From the NCBI RefSeq assembly GCF_001529295.1, contig NZ_LLWK01000035.1, positions 202,752 to 266,751 on the forward strand: a stretch of DNA of 64,000 nucleotides. Direction: 5' to 3'. The notes beneath the pieces were generated by a model. It had not been told where the DNA came from. It ran no database searches and saw only the letters and a program-made list of their open reading frames with translations. This DNA is from Flavobacterium sp. TAB 87 (GTDB lineage Bacteria > Bacteroidota > Bacteroidia > Flavobacteriales > Flavobacteriaceae). Both the position numbers and the translations under genes were made by a program. This document shows positions 28,428-37,671 of the stretch, piece by piece (within the stretch, counting starts at the first letter, position 1; every line of letters begins with the position of its first letter).

Positions 28428-29123
28428 ATGGATGCAAAAAAAGACGGTCATGACGACCACGTTAAAAGACCTTCATTAGAGTTAATTATTGAAGGCAAAA
28501 AGTTTGAATGGTTCGAGCAATACATTACTGGTAAACAATTGAAAGAGTTGAGAGGATTACCTCTTGATTCTGAATTATTCTTGGATATAGTTGAACCATG
28601 GAAAGATGACGCTATTTTAAACGATGAAGTTGTTGACCTAGCAAGATCTGGAATTGAGCAATTTTATATCAAACAGAAATTAAAGTACTCTATTGATGGG
28701 GAAAATTTTGAAACTGATAAGCAGTATATTAAAGGTTCTCAAATTAGAAAACAAGGTAATATAGCTGCTGATTTCCAAATATTTTTGGATAATAAACAAC
28801 CATGGGAGGATGATTTAATTGAGAATGACGAAATCGTTGATTTAGCTAGGCCGGGGAAAGAAAAGTTTTATTCCAAAAAAGAAGTTGTTGAATTTATCAT
28901 TATTGTAAATGGTAGAGAAAAACAATGGTGTGAAAAAACTATAAGTTTTAAACAGGTTGTTGAATTGGCATTTGGAAATTATCAAGAAAATCCAAATACC
29001 GTTTATACGGTAACTTATGCCAAAGGACCTCATCAAAATATTGAGGGTAGTATGGTTAAAGGTGATTCAGTTTTTGTAACTAATAAAATGGTTTTCAATG
29101 CTACAGCAACTAATAAGTCATAG
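28428..29123 (+). CDS. Multi-ubiquitin protein with three ubiquitin-like domains
   Basis: The 231-aa protein contains three beta-grasp repeats at about 14-80, 84-148 and 153-226. The first two end in the matching motifs NDEVVDLARSGIEQFY and NDEIVDLARPGKEKFY; the third diverges and ends in FNATATNKS, without a C-terminal Gly-Gly. This is the bacterial multiubiquitin (PF14452-like) arrangement. It overlaps the E1-like gene by 26 bp, indicating a coupled conjugation system. Whether it is attached to targets or processed to monomers cannot be read from sequence. Confidence 0.85.
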   Translation: MDAKKDGHDDHVKRPSLELIIEGKKFEWFEQYITGKQLKELRGLPLDSELFLDIVEPWKDDAILNDEVVDLARSGIEQFYIKQKLKYSIDGENFETDKQYIKGSQIRKQGNIAADFQIFLDNKQPWEDDLIENDEIVDLARPGKEKFYSKKEVVEFIIIVNGREKQWCEKTISFKQVVELAFGNYQENPNTVYTVTYAKGPHQNIEGSMVKGDSVFVTNKMVFNATATNKS

Positions 29124-30276
29124 TCCCGACCTTAAAAGGTTGCAAGATGAAGGTTATGAACTTGAGATTAAAGGTGGATATTTACTTATCCACCATGTAC
29201 CTTATGTTACTCATCTGAGAGAAGTTAAATACGGTGTTTTAGTAAGTGAACTATCATTGGCTAATAGCCAAATGACTATTAAACCCAACACTCACGTTAT
29301 CAATTTTATTGGAGAATTTCCATGTAATAATTATGGTAGTATTATTAGTGCCATACAACACGGTTCACACAATCAAGATTTAGGAAATGGAATTGTTATT
29401 AATCATTCCTTTTCTAATAAACCGCAACATGGTTATCCTAATTATTATGAAAAAGTTTCTACTTATTGTAATATCATTAGTTCTCCTGCTAAAAGTATTG
29501 ATCCTTTGATTACTGAAAAAACTTTCAGGAATAGAGAAACAACATTTGATACTGATGTTTTCCAATATATTGACACGAATTCCAGTAGAGCAAAAATTAA
29601 TGCTATTAATGAAAAAGTTAAAGAAGAGAAATTAGCAATAATTGGATTAGGCGGAACAGGAGCTTATATTTTGGACTTACTTTCAAAAGCACCCGTTCGT
29701 GAAATTCATCTTTATGATGGCGATGTATTTTCACAACACAATGCATTTCGTTCTCCGGGAGCAGTCGGAAATGAAGATTTGGATAAGGTTTCTTCAAAGG
29801 TTGATTATTACTACAGTGTTTATGCAAAAATTCACCAAAAAATTACGGCACATCATAGCTATGTTTCAAAAGAGAATTTGGAGGAATTACTTGCTATGTC
29901 TTTTGTGTTTATATGTATTGATAATGATGTTTCCAGAAAGTTGATTATTCAATTTTTGTTAAAAAATAATATTCCTTTTATTGATGTTGGACTTGGTGTA
30001 AATGTTGTTGACGATACTCTTATTGGGACTGTTAGAGTAACTACTGGTACGAAAGAAAAAAATAATCATTTAGTTGATAGAATTCCTTTTGTTGATGAAG
30101 GTAACAACGATTATAACACTAACATTCAAATTGCAGAGTTAAATTGTTTAAATGCCGTTTTAGCAGTAATTAAATGGAAAAAACTCTGTGGTTTTTATCA
30201 AGATTTACGAGAAGAGCATCACAGTACTTACTCTATTAATGTTAATCAATTGACAAGTGATGATATTACAGCATAA
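29098..30276 (+). CDS. E1/ThiF-like adenylyltransferase with N-terminal DUF6791-like domain
   Basis: The 392-aa protein has an N-terminal domain (about 1-140) with NHSFSNKP and YPNYYEKVSTYCNII motifs, resembling DUF6791. Residues about 175-380 are a ThiF/E1 Rossmann fold: LAIIGLGGTGAYILDLL (ATP site, Gly183-Gly188), HLYDGDVFSQHNAFR, and ICIDND with Cys273. It would adenylate the ubiquitin-like C-terminus. It lies between the multi-ubiquitin and DUF6527 genes and overlaps both. No separate E2 or JAB peptidase is encoded in the operon, so the N-terminal domain may supply transfer or targeting; that is inference. Confidence 0.82.
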   Translation: MLQQLISHSPDLKRLQDEGYELEIKGGYLLIHHVPYVTHLREVKYGVLVSELSLANSQMTIKPNTHVINFIGEFPCNNYGSIISAIQHGSHNQDLGNGIVINHSFSNKPQHGYPNYYEKVSTYCNIISSPAKSIDPLITEKTFRNRETTFDTDVFQYIDTNSSRAKINAINEKVKEEKLAIIGLGGTGAYILDLLSKAPVREIHLYDGDVFSQHNAFRSPGAVGNEDLDKVSSKVDYYYSVYAKIHQKITAHHSYVSKENLEELLAMSFVFICIDNDVSRKLIIQFLLKNNIPFIDVGLGVNVVDDTLIGTVRVTTGTKEKNNHLVDRIPFVDEGNNDYNTNIQIAELNCLNAVLAVIKWKKLCGFYQDLREEHHSTYSINVNQLTSDDITA

Positions 30277-30613
30277 ATTTGTAGAGTTCATACCTGAACA
30301 ATTGGAAGATGGAGTATTGTATATTTCACTTACTTATTGTACAGCCATACACAAATGTGCTTGTGGTTGTAGTAATGAGGTAGTCACACCTTTTGCTCCT
30401 AATGATTGGAAAATGACTTTTGACGGTAAAACTATCAGTTTATCTCCTTCAATTGGAAATTGGAATTTTGATTGTAGATCACATTATTGGATTAGAAATA
30501 GCGAAATTATTTTAGCTAGACAATGGGATGACGAAGAGATTAAAGCTGGGTCTAAAAAACCAAAAAAGAAAAAGAAAAAATCTTTTTCAAAATGGTGGCA
30601 TAAGAAAAAGTAA
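30260..30613 (+). CDS. DUF6527 zinc-ribbon-like protein of the ubiquitin-like operon
   Basis: The start is taken as ATG 30260 (a GTG at 30257 is also in frame), giving 117 aa and overlapping the E1 stop. A Cys cluster YCTAIHKCACGCSNEVVTP (Cys27, 33, 35, 37) plus NFDCRSHYWI (Cys72) suggests zinc binding. The tail is very Lys-rich and could itself be a modification target. DUF6527 is a regular partner of multiubiquitin and E1 genes; its role is unknown. A terminator follows 17 bp after the stop. Confidence 0.8.
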   Translation: MILQHKFVEFIPEQLEDGVLYISLTYCTAIHKCACGCSNEVVTPFAPNDWKMTFDGKTISLSPSIGNWNFDCRSHYWIRNSEIILARQWDDEEIKAGSKKPKKKKKKSFSKWWHKKK

Positions 30614-30630
30614 TCTATTAATTTTATTAG

Positions 30631-30660
30631 AAACAGGCTATAAAACAGCCTGTTTTTTTT
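30631..30660 (+). terminator. Terminator of the ubiquitin-like operon
   Basis: AAACAGGCT (30631-30639) pairs with AGCCTGTTT (30647-30655) and is followed by a T-run to 30660. This is a strong intrinsic terminator that closes the three-gene operon. Confidence 0.85.
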
Positions 30661-30736
30661 GATTATATAAATTCCTGATTTAAATATTTTAAGTTTAAAC
30701 TTTTAAATCAATAGTAAAAATCTACTAGAAGTTCTT

Positions 30737-31426
30737 CTATTTTATTATTCCCTCAATTTTCTCCATCAACATTTGAAATCGTTCCTCTCTAATTAATGGA
30801 TGTATGTGCATAGCTAAAATTTCGTTGGCTTGTGGGTGGTGTCTAATAGCTGTGAGTTCTTCTCTAATATACTGTTTCACATCATCTTCGCTTGCTAGTA
30901 TTTCTTCGACTATTGTTGTTCTATTGTCTAAAAGGTAGATGATATCTTCGTAATCGTGGCTTCCGTAAAAATCATTTTGTCCTCTATCTTTAAAGGCTTC
31001 TAATTTAGTCGCTAGAAAATAAGGTGATGGCAATACGTTGATCTTAATTCCTTCTGGTAATTCTATTTGTTGCAAGTATTTGAATCCAGGTTTGTACCAT
31101 TTATTTGATATTCCAATACTACTATCATCAGCAGGCATAATGTCTATGGCAATATTTTCAAACTGATACGAACATATGGAGTGTCCTTGAGGATCGGGAT
31201 AGAAATTAAGCTCGGCTAATCGTTCTTGCATTCGTGTCCATTCATAATAATTAGCCAAATTAATGGTCATGTCTATATCAGAAGTGGGACGAATTTCCTC
31301 TGCCGCTGGATCATCGGTGTATAAGCTAATTACTGCTCCACCAATGAAGACCATTTTTTCGTTTAATTCCTTTAAGCCCTTAGCCACTTGCGCTACTAAA
31401 GCCAGATTGATTACTTTATTATACAT
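30737..31426 (-). CDS. Nucleotidyltransferase of AbiEii/MNT type
   Basis: The 229-aa protein has the polymerase-beta-like motif GGAVISLY near residue 29 followed by TSDIDMTINL with Asp50 and Asp52. A later LATKLEAFKDRG (about 139-149) is typical of AbiEii/DUF1814-type nucleotidyltransferases. It is encoded 3' of a HTH gene with an 8-bp overlap, which is a toxin-antitoxin-like order. It could modify RNA or protein to block phage growth. It could also be an accessory MNT protein without toxicity. Confidence 0.68.
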   Translation of the reverse strand: MYNKVINLALVAQVAKGLKELNEKMVFIGGAVISLYTDDPAAEEIRPTSDIDMTINLANYYEWTRMQERLAELNFYPDPQGHSICSYQFENIAIDIMPADDSSIGISNKWYKPGFKYLQQIELPEGIKINVLPSPYFLATKLEAFKDRGQNDFYGSHDYEDIIYLLDNRTTIVEEILASEDDVKQYIREELTAIRHHPQANEILAMHIHPLIREERFQMLMEKIEGIIK

Positions 31427-31940
31427 TCAGTATTCTTTTTTCTAATTCTCGTTTTGCCATTTCTTTTTCTCTTACTCTTCCCACTCTAATGGCATCAACT
31501 AAAGTTAATAATTCGTATAAATCATTGTCTTTTAAAGAAGCTTCGACGGCAGTAGGGTATAAAGGTTCTATGGCTTGCCCACGTTCCAGTCCTTTTGCAT
31601 AAGGCCATACATATTTATCAGTCGCTTGGATTATTTTATTTAAAGGTTCCGCTGAATGAGCAGTTAGCATTCCTCTAACCAATGCACCGGGTTGCTGTGG
31701 AAAAGCATAGGCTACACCATGAATCAAAAATTCGTTGAAAGCTATTTTGTTTACTTTTTTTCTAGCATCATCAATTAGCCCTGCATATTTGGAACGATTT
31801 AAGGACTGACTTACTTCAGATTGACTCATACCTAATTCTTGAGCAATAGTATGATGAAACCAAGATTTTTGACCTAGTGCAATGATTTTTAATAAAATTA
31901 CGATGTCTTGCGGTTTGAGACTGCTTTTTGTTTGTATCAT
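31419..31940 (-). CDS. Winged-HTH regulator paired with the nucleotidyltransferase
   Basis: The 173-aa protein has an N-terminal winged helix (residues 8-60; TIAQELGMSQSEVSQSLNRSKYAGLI, MarR/AbiEi-like) and a C-terminal helical region. It overlaps the nucleotidyltransferase gene by 8 bp. The promoter region holds repeated CATATTGCGAT motifs, the likely autoregulatory operator. An antitoxin/regulator role is inferred from gene order. Confidence 0.65.
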   Translation of the reverse strand: MIQTKSSLKPQDIVILLKIIALGQKSWFHHTIAQELGMSQSEVSQSLNRSKYAGLIDDARKKVNKIAFNEFLIHGVAYAFPQQPGALVRGMLTAHSAEPLNKIIQATDKYVWPYAKGLERGQAIEPLYPTAVEASLKDNDLYELLTLVDAIRVGRVREKEMAKRELEKRILNV

Positions 31941-31951
31941 GCTAAATATTC

Positions 31952-32037
31952 CATATTGCGATATGCAATGTTACTCATTATTTTTATAATAAACAATTTT
32001 GCTTCACGATATATTGCATATTGCGATTTACGATACA
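31952..32037. promoter_or_regulatory. Repeated operator motif CATATTGCGAT upstream of the HTH gene
   Basis: CATATTGCGAT occurs at 31952-31962 and 32017-32027. The first copy is part of the dyad ATTGC-gatat-GCAAT. The two sites lie 65 bp apart, just upstream of the leftward HTH start at 31940, as expected for an autoregulated toxin-antitoxin promoter. Confidence 0.5.
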
Positions 32038-32216
32038 TAAGAGTTTATTTGCTCAGATTTAGTGATTTTTTTTATCCTTAGTAAAATAGCAAGCCATCCA
32101 CCGCCAAACAATTCCTCTCAATACCAATTTGTTATAACACCACGATTTCTATAACACCTTTGTCCCGAAAGCCCACAAAGAGTAGGTTAAGGATAACAAA
32201 TTAATGTATTTCAATC

Positions 32217-32522
32217 ATGGAAAAACAAAGAAAAAAAGTTTTGCTAACAGCAATAGTGATGCTGTCAGGAATTGGTGTGTTCGCGCAGGGAAACGGTACC
32301 GCTGGTATCAACGAAGCGACCCAAATGGTAACCTCTTATTTCGATCCCGCAACTCAATTAATCTACGCCATCGGAGCCGTAGTTGGTCTCATTGGAGGAG
32401 TGAAAGTGTACAACAAGTTTAGCAATGGAGATCCCGACACATCTAAAACAGCAGCAAGCTGGTTCGGTGCCTGTATCTTCTTAATTGTTGCCGCTACAGT
32501 TCTTCGTTCTTTCTTCCTTTAA
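32217..32522 (+). CDS. traE: TraE (DUF4134) conjugal transfer membrane protein
   Basis: This 101-aa DUF4134 protein has a signal-like N-terminus (MLSGIGVFAQ), conserved GINEATQMVTSYFDPATQLI, and two membrane helices. It is a pilin/VirB2-sized component of Bacteroidota type IV secretion. It opens the second tra segment after the cargo block. Confidence 0.88.
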   Translation: MEKQRKKVLLTAIVMLSGIGVFAQGNGTAGINEATQMVTSYFDPATQLIYAIGAVVGLIGGVKVYNKFSNGDPDTSKTAASWFGACIFLIVAATVLRSFFL

Positions 32523-32533
32523 TCCTTAGCCTT

Positions 32534-32866
32534 ATGAGTAATTACAACATCAATAAAGGCATTGGAAGGACGGTAGAATTTAAAGGACTGAAAGCACAAT
32601 ACCTCTTCATTTTTGCAGGTGGATTATTGGGAACATTAATTCTAGTTATGATACTTTATATGGCTAGGGTTAATCCTTTTATCTGTTTAATTCTTGGATT
32701 CGGTTTTGCTTCGTTGATCGTATGGCAAACCTTTTCATTAAACAAAAAGTATGGTGAACACGGTTTAATGAAAAACTTTGCCAACAAAAAACACCCACGC
32801 TATATCATCTGTCGCAAGTCGATACATCGCTATTTAAAGTTCACTCCTAAACCGAATAATTTATGA
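32534..32866 (+). CDS. traF: TraF (DUF4133) conjugal transfer protein
   Basis: This 110-aa protein has a short N-terminal soluble part (INKGIGRTVEFKGLKAQYLF), two membrane segments at about 25-70 and a basic C-terminus. It corresponds to VirB3 of type IV secretion. Its stop overlaps the traG start by 4 bp, as VirB3/VirB4 pairs usually do. Confidence 0.88.
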   Translation: MSNYNINKGIGRTVEFKGLKAQYLFIFAGGLLGTLILVMILYMARVNPFICLILGFGFASLIVWQTFSLNKKYGEHGLMKNFANKKHPRYIICRKSIHRYLKFTPKPNNL

Positions 32867-35364
32867 GAAATACAGCAAAGACAGCAACATTGGAAAGTAA
32901 ATTTCCATTACTAGCAGTAGAAAATAATTGTATTCTGTCTAAGGATGCTGATATAACTGCTTGTTTCAAGGTCAATCTGCCTGAACTATTTACTGTGGGT
33001 TCTACTGAATATGAAGCTATTCATTCTGCTTGGCACAAAGCCATCAAGACGTTGCCCGATTTTACAGTCGTACACAAACAGGATTGGTACATAAAAGAAA
33101 ACTATGCACCCGATATTGCGAGTTATGGATTGAGTTTTTTTGGTAAATCCTACCAACAGCATTTCAACGAGCGTCCGTTTCTTAATCACTATTGCTATTT
33201 GTTTTTGACCAAAACATCCAAAGAGCGAATGCGTATGCAGAGTAATTTTTCTTCGCTTTGCAAGGGTACTTTGATTCCAAAGGAAATCAGAGATAAAGAA
33301 ACAATCCACCATTTTATGGAGTCTGTTGCACAATTTGAGAGGATTATGAACGATTCGGGATTTGTAAAATTGGAACAGCTAACCGAAGATGATATCATTG
33401 GCACAGATGAGAAACAAGGAATACTTGAACAGTATCTAACCTTAGGAAGGGAAACAGGAACACCGATGCAAGACATCGCACTCGGAGGCGAAGAGGTACG
33501 TATCGGAAACAAAAGGTTGTGCCTGCACACTTTATCCGATACGGATGATTTGCCGGGAACAGTATCTGCAGATACACGCTTTGAAAAACTATCCACTGAC
33601 CGAAGTGACTGCCGTTTATCGTTTGCCGCTCCTGTTGGATTGTTATTGAGTTGCAATCACATTTACAATCAGTATTTGTTTTTGGATAACAGTGATAGTA
33701 ATCTGCAAAAGTTTGAAAAATCAGCAAGGAATATGCACTCGCTGGCTCGTTACAGTCGCAGTAACCAAATTAACAAAGAGTGGATAGAACGTTATTTGAA
33801 CGAGGCACATTCGTTCGGACTTTCTTCTATCCGTGCGCATTTCAACGTTATCGCTTGGTCAGAGGATCCGAACGAACTCAAACAAATAAAAAACGATACT
33901 GGTAGTGCATTGGCGCTGATGGAATGCAAACCACGTCACAACACGGCGGATGTAGCAACACTGTATTGGGCAGGAATGCCTGGTAATGCAGGCGATTTTC
34001 CAAGTGAAGAAAGTTTCTATACGTTCATCGAACCTGCTTTGTGCTTCTTTACCGAAGAAACGAATTACCACGATTCGCCTTCACCTTTCGGAATAAAAAT
34101 GGCTGACCGATTAACGGGAAAACCTATCCATTTGGATATTTCAGATTTGCCTATGAAAAAGGGTATCATCACCAATAGAAACAAGTTTATACTTGGCCCA
34201 TCAGGAAGTGGAAAATCCTTCTTTACCAACCATATGGTTAGGCAGTATTACGAGCAAGGTGCTCACGTTTTGTTAGTCGATACGGGTAATTCTTATCAGG
34301 GATTGTGCGAACTAATCAAAGGAAAAACCAAAGGCGAAGACGGTGTTTATTTCACATATACCGAAGATAATCCCATTGCTTTTAATCCTTTTTATACCGA
34401 TGATGGTGTTTTTGATATTGAAAAAAGAGAAAGTGTTAAGACATTGATATTGACACTTTGGAAACGTGATGATGAACCACCAACACGCTCAGAAGAGGTA
34501 GCACTTTCTAATGCAGTAAGTGGTTTTATCGAACGCATTAAGCAGGAAAATGAGTTTCCATCCTTCAATGGTTTCTACGAATATGTGCAAGGCGATTATC
34601 GAAAGATATTGGACGAAAAACAAGTAAGAGAAAAAGATTTCGATATTGCTAATTTTTTGAACGTATTGGAACCTTATTACAAAGGAGGCGAATATGATTA
34701 TCTGCTGAATTCCGACAAACAGTTAGACTTACTTTCCAAACGCTTTATTGTATTTGAAATTGATGCTATCAAGGATCATAAAATTCTCTTTCCCATCGTG
34801 ACCATCATTATTATGGAAGTCTTCATCAATAAAATGAGACGGCTTAAAGGTATCCGAAAGCTCATCCTAATTGAAGAAGCTTGGAAAGCTATTGCCAAAG
34901 AAGGAATGGCAGAATACATCAAATACCTTTTTAAAACCGTCAGAAAGTATTTTGGAGAAGCCATCGTGGTAACACAAGAAGTGGATGACATCATTCAGTC
35001 GCCGATTGTAAAAGAAAGTATCATCAACAATTCGGATTGCAAAATATTGCTCGATCAGAGAAAGTATATGAACAAGTTCGATGATATACAAGCGATGCTC
35101 GGACTGACCGATAAGGAAAAAGCACAAGTACTTTCTATCAATATGAATAACGATCCGTCAAGACTTTACAAGGAAGTTTGGATAGGTCTTGGAGGAACTC
35201 ATTCTGCGGTCTATGCAACTGAAGTTTCTGACGAAGAATATCTCGCTTATACCACCGAAGAAACAGAAAAATTAGAAGTGATGCAACTCGCAGCTGAACT
35301 GGGAGGCAATGTAGAACTAGCTATTAAACGTATCGCTATGCAGCGACGTGAAAAATCAAATTAA
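32863..35364 (+). CDS. traG: TraG, VirB4-type conjugation ATPase
   Basis: The protein has 833 aa. Walker A lies near residue 444 (LGPSGSGKSFFTNHM) and Walker B near 665 (LILIEEAWKAIAKEG), followed by QEVDDIIQSPIVKESIINNSD (motif typical of VirB4 ATPases). It powers pilus assembly and substrate transfer at the inner membrane. It overlaps traF and is followed by traI after 28 bp. The length is complete, so this gene appears intact although the element is otherwise decayed. Confidence 0.93.
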   Translation: MRNTAKTATLESKFPLLAVENNCILSKDADITACFKVNLPELFTVGSTEYEAIHSAWHKAIKTLPDFTVVHKQDWYIKENYAPDIASYGLSFFGKSYQQHFNERPFLNHYCYLFLTKTSKERMRMQSNFSSLCKGTLIPKEIRDKETIHHFMESVAQFERIMNDSGFVKLEQLTEDDIIGTDEKQGILEQYLTLGRETGTPMQDIALGGEEVRIGNKRLCLHTLSDTDDLPGTVSADTRFEKLSTDRSDCRLSFAAPVGLLLSCNHIYNQYLFLDNSDSNLQKFEKSARNMHSLARYSRSNQINKEWIERYLNEAHSFGLSSIRAHFNVIAWSEDPNELKQIKNDTGSALALMECKPRHNTADVATLYWAGMPGNAGDFPSEESFYTFIEPALCFFTEETNYHDSPSPFGIKMADRLTGKPIHLDISDLPMKKGIITNRNKFILGPSGSGKSFFTNHMVRQYYEQGAHVLLVDTGNSYQGLCELIKGKTKGEDGVYFTYTEDNPIAFNPFYTDDGVFDIEKRESVKTLILTLWKRDDEPPTRSEEVALSNAVSGFIERIKQENEFPSFNGFYEYVQGDYRKILDEKQVREKDFDIANFLNVLEPYYKGGEYDYLLNSDKQLDLLSKRFIVFEIDAIKDHKILFPIVTIIIMEVFINKMRRLKGIRKLILIEEAWKAIAKEGMAEYIKYLFKTVRKYFGEAIVVTQEVDDIIQSPIVKESIINNSDCKILLDQRKYMNKFDDIQAMLGLTDKEKAQVLSINMNNDPSRLYKEVWIGLGGTHSAVYATEVSDEEYLAYTTEETEKLEVMQLAAELGGNVELAIKRIAMQRREKSN

Positions 35365-35392
35365 TTATTAATCATGTAAAAAATAAGAAACA

Positions 35393-36025
35393 ATGAAACA
35401 GTTTATATTATTAGTGTGTACGGCATTAATGCTTGCCGTTGCACCGTCAGCCAAAGCCCAATTTGTAGTGACAGATCCTCTAAATCTAGCTTCAGGTATT
35501 GTTAATAGTGCGAATCAAATTATACAAACCTCTTCGACTGTATCCAACGTCATCAAAAATTTCAAGGAAGTAGAGAAAGTATACAAACAAGGAAAAGAGT
35601 ACTATGACAAGTTACAGGCAGTTAATAATCTTGTAAAGGATGCCCGCAAGGTGCAACAGACTGTACTTCTAGTGGGGGATGTATCCGAAATGTATGTAAA
35701 GAATTTTGGAAAAATGATGAACGATCCAAATTTTTCTCCTCAGGAATTGGTCGCAATTGCAAACGGTTATTCTGCATTGCTTAATGAAAGTACTGAACTT
35801 CTGAAGGAACTCAAACAAATCATCAATTCGTCAAGTCTCTCTCTGAATGATAAAGATCGTATGGATGTTATCGATCAGGTATATAAAGAAGTAAAAGCGT
35901 ATCATACTTTGGTTCGCTATTATACCAATAAGAATATCTCTGTAAGTTTTTTAAGAGCAAAGAAACAGAATAATACTAAAAGGGTATTGGAACTCTATGG
36001 TACTTCAAACCAAAAATACTGGTAA
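35393..36025 (+). CDS. traI: TraI (DUF4141) periplasmic conjugation protein
   Basis: This 210-aa protein has a signal peptide (residues 1-22, ending PSAKAQ) and a long helical body (TSSTVSNVIKNFKEVEKVYKQ). It is VirB5-like by position and fold. It lies between traG and traJ, as in other Bacteroidota ICEs. A traH gene found in some elements is absent here. Confidence 0.83.
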   Translation: MKQFILLVCTALMLAVAPSAKAQFVVTDPLNLASGIVNSANQIIQTSSTVSNVIKNFKEVEKVYKQGKEYYDKLQAVNNLVKDARKVQQTVLLVGDVSEMYVKNFGKMMNDPNFSPQELVAIANGYSALLNESTELLKELKQIINSSSLSLNDKDRMDVIDQVYKEVKAYHTLVRYYTNKNISVSFLRAKKQNNTKRVLELYGTSNQKYW

Positions 36026-36028
36026 GCT

Positions 36029-37024
36029 ATGGAATTCAATAATCTTCATGAAGTTTTACGCTCGTTATATGATGAGATGCTCCCACTGTCTGCCGATATG
36101 GCGGCAGTGGCAAAAGGAGTAGCTGGACTGGGAGCTTTATTTTATGTTGCCATAAAAGTCTGGCAGGCACTCAGTCGAGCAGAACCTATAGATGTGTATC
36201 CTTTATTAAGGCCTTTTGCATTAGGGCTTTGTATTATGTTTTTTCCAACTATGGTTTTAGGAACTATTAATGCAGTGCTGAGTCCAATAGTACAGGGAAC
36301 ACACAGCATACTCGAAAATCAGGTGCTTGACTTGAATAAGTTGCAACAGCAGAAAGATCAATTGGAATACGAAGCAATGGTCAGAAATCCCGAAACTGCT
36401 TATATGGTTTCAGACGAGGAGTTCGATAAAAAACTGGATGAATTAGGTTTATCTCCTACAGACATCGGGACAATGGCAGGTATGTACATGGATAGGCAGG
36501 CCTACAGTATAGAGAAAGCAATGAAGGATTGGTTTCGCAATTTACTGGAAATACTTTTTCAGGCGGCAGCACTCGTGATTGATACCATACGAACATTTTT
36601 TCTAATTGTCCTATCTATACTCGGACCAATAGCTTTTGCTATTTCCGTGTGGGATGGTTTTCAATCTACTCTCACGCAATGGATTACTCGATATGTTAGT
36701 GTATATCTCTGGCTTCCAGTTGCAGATTTATTCAGTTCGATGCTTGCAAGGATTCAATCTCTGATTATTGAAAAAGATATTGAAATGCTTGCTGATCCGA
36801 GTTTCATTCCAGATACCTCAAATACGATGTACATCATCTTTATGATTATCGGCATTGTAGGATACTTTACCATTCCTACAGTAACGGGTTGGGTTATTCA
36901 GGCAGGTGGTGCAGGAAACTTTACCCGAAATGTGAATCAGACTGCGATGAAATCGGGAAATATTGCTGGAGCCGGTGCAGGTTCGGCAGTAGGAAATATC
37001 GGTGGCAAATTAATGGGAAAATAA
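36029..37024 (+). CDS. traJ: TraJ, VirB6/TrbL-type membrane protein
   Basis: The 331-aa protein has at least five hydrophobic segments (about 25-45, 62-85, 178-215, 225-240, 268-290) and a glycine-rich C-terminus (GNIAGAGAGSAVGNIGGK). It is the polytopic inner-membrane channel component. It starts 4 bp after traI. Confidence 0.88.
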   Translation: MEFNNLHEVLRSLYDEMLPLSADMAAVAKGVAGLGALFYVAIKVWQALSRAEPIDVYPLLRPFALGLCIMFFPTMVLGTINAVLSPIVQGTHSILENQVLDLNKLQQQKDQLEYEAMVRNPETAYMVSDEEFDKKLDELGLSPTDIGTMAGMYMDRQAYSIEKAMKDWFRNLLEILFQAAALVIDTIRTFFLIVLSILGPIAFAISVWDGFQSTLTQWITRYVSVYLWLPVADLFSSMLARIQSLIIEKDIEMLADPSFIPDTSNTMYIIFMIIGIVGYFTIPTVTGWVIQAGGAGNFTRNVNQTAMKSGNIAGAGAGSAVGNIGGKLMGK

Positions 37025-37046
37025 AACCAATCAAACATTTAAGAAA

Positions 37047-37670
37047 ATGGAATTTAAAACACTAAGAAATATTGAAAGTAGTTTTCGCCAAATCAGGCTG
37101 TACGCCCTTGTATTTGCCGTACTCTGTATAAGCGTTGTAGGATATGCCGTTTGGCAATCCTACCGCTTTTCGGAGCAACAACGTCAAAACGTATATGTTC
37201 TGGATAACGGAAAATCCTTAATGCTGGCACTTTCGCAGGATGCGTCAATCAACCGCCCTGTAGAAGCAAGGGAACATATAAGACGTTTTCACGAACTGTT
37301 CTTTACACTTGCGCCCGACAAGAATGCTATTGAAAGCAATATGAAGCGGGCATTTAATCTCGCTGATAAAAGCGCCTTTGATTATTACAAAGACCTTTCA
37401 GAAAAAGGGTATTACAACCGTATTATATCGGGCAATGTACAACAGCGCATCGAGGTAGATAGTGTGGTTTGTAATTTTGATACCTATCCGTATGCAGTAC
37501 GCACCTATGCCAAACAGTTCATAATCCGTTCGAGCAATGTGACCAAACGTAATCTAGTTACTTCCTGCTATCTAGTGAACTCTGTACGCTCGGACAACAA
37601 CCCGCAGGGTTTTAATATAGAGAAGTTCGCAGTATTAGAGAACAAGGATATCGAAGTCATTGAACGCTAA
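37047..37670 (+). CDS. traK: TraK, VirB8-like conjugation protein
   Basis: This 207-aa protein has one N-terminal membrane helix (about 18-36; LVFAVLCISVVGYAVWQ) and a periplasmic alpha/beta domain. Conserved landmarks are REHIRRFHELFFTLAPD near residue 76 and DKSAFDYYKDLSEKGYYNRI near residue 106. It is a VirB8-type assembly factor that links the inner- and outer-membrane subcomplexes. Confidence 0.88.
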   Translation: MEFKTLRNIESSFRQIRLYALVFAVLCISVVGYAVWQSYRFSEQQRQNVYVLDNGKSLMLALSQDASINRPVEAREHIRRFHELFFTLAPDKNAIESNMKRAFNLADKSAFDYYKDLSEKGYYNRIISGNVQQRIEVDSVVCNFDTYPYAVRTYAKQFIIRSSNVTKRNLVTSCYLVNSVRSDNNPQGFNIEKFAVLENKDIEVIER

Positions 37671-37671
37671 A

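Noticed and set aside
29098..30276. E1-like gene as part of a PRTRC ThiF system
   Set aside because: The neighbours are multi-ubiquitin and DUF6527, and the N-terminal domain is not of PRTRC type. The PRTRC-E-like fragment is 15 kb away.
30737..31940. A complete AbiE system with certainty
   Set aside because: The nucleotidyltransferase is shorter than many AbiEii proteins and the HTH partner is only AbiEi-like, so the pair is named with caution.
35393..36025. Missing traH treated as a lesion
   Set aside because: Several Flavobacteriia elements have the order traG-traI without traH, so absence is not evidence of decay.
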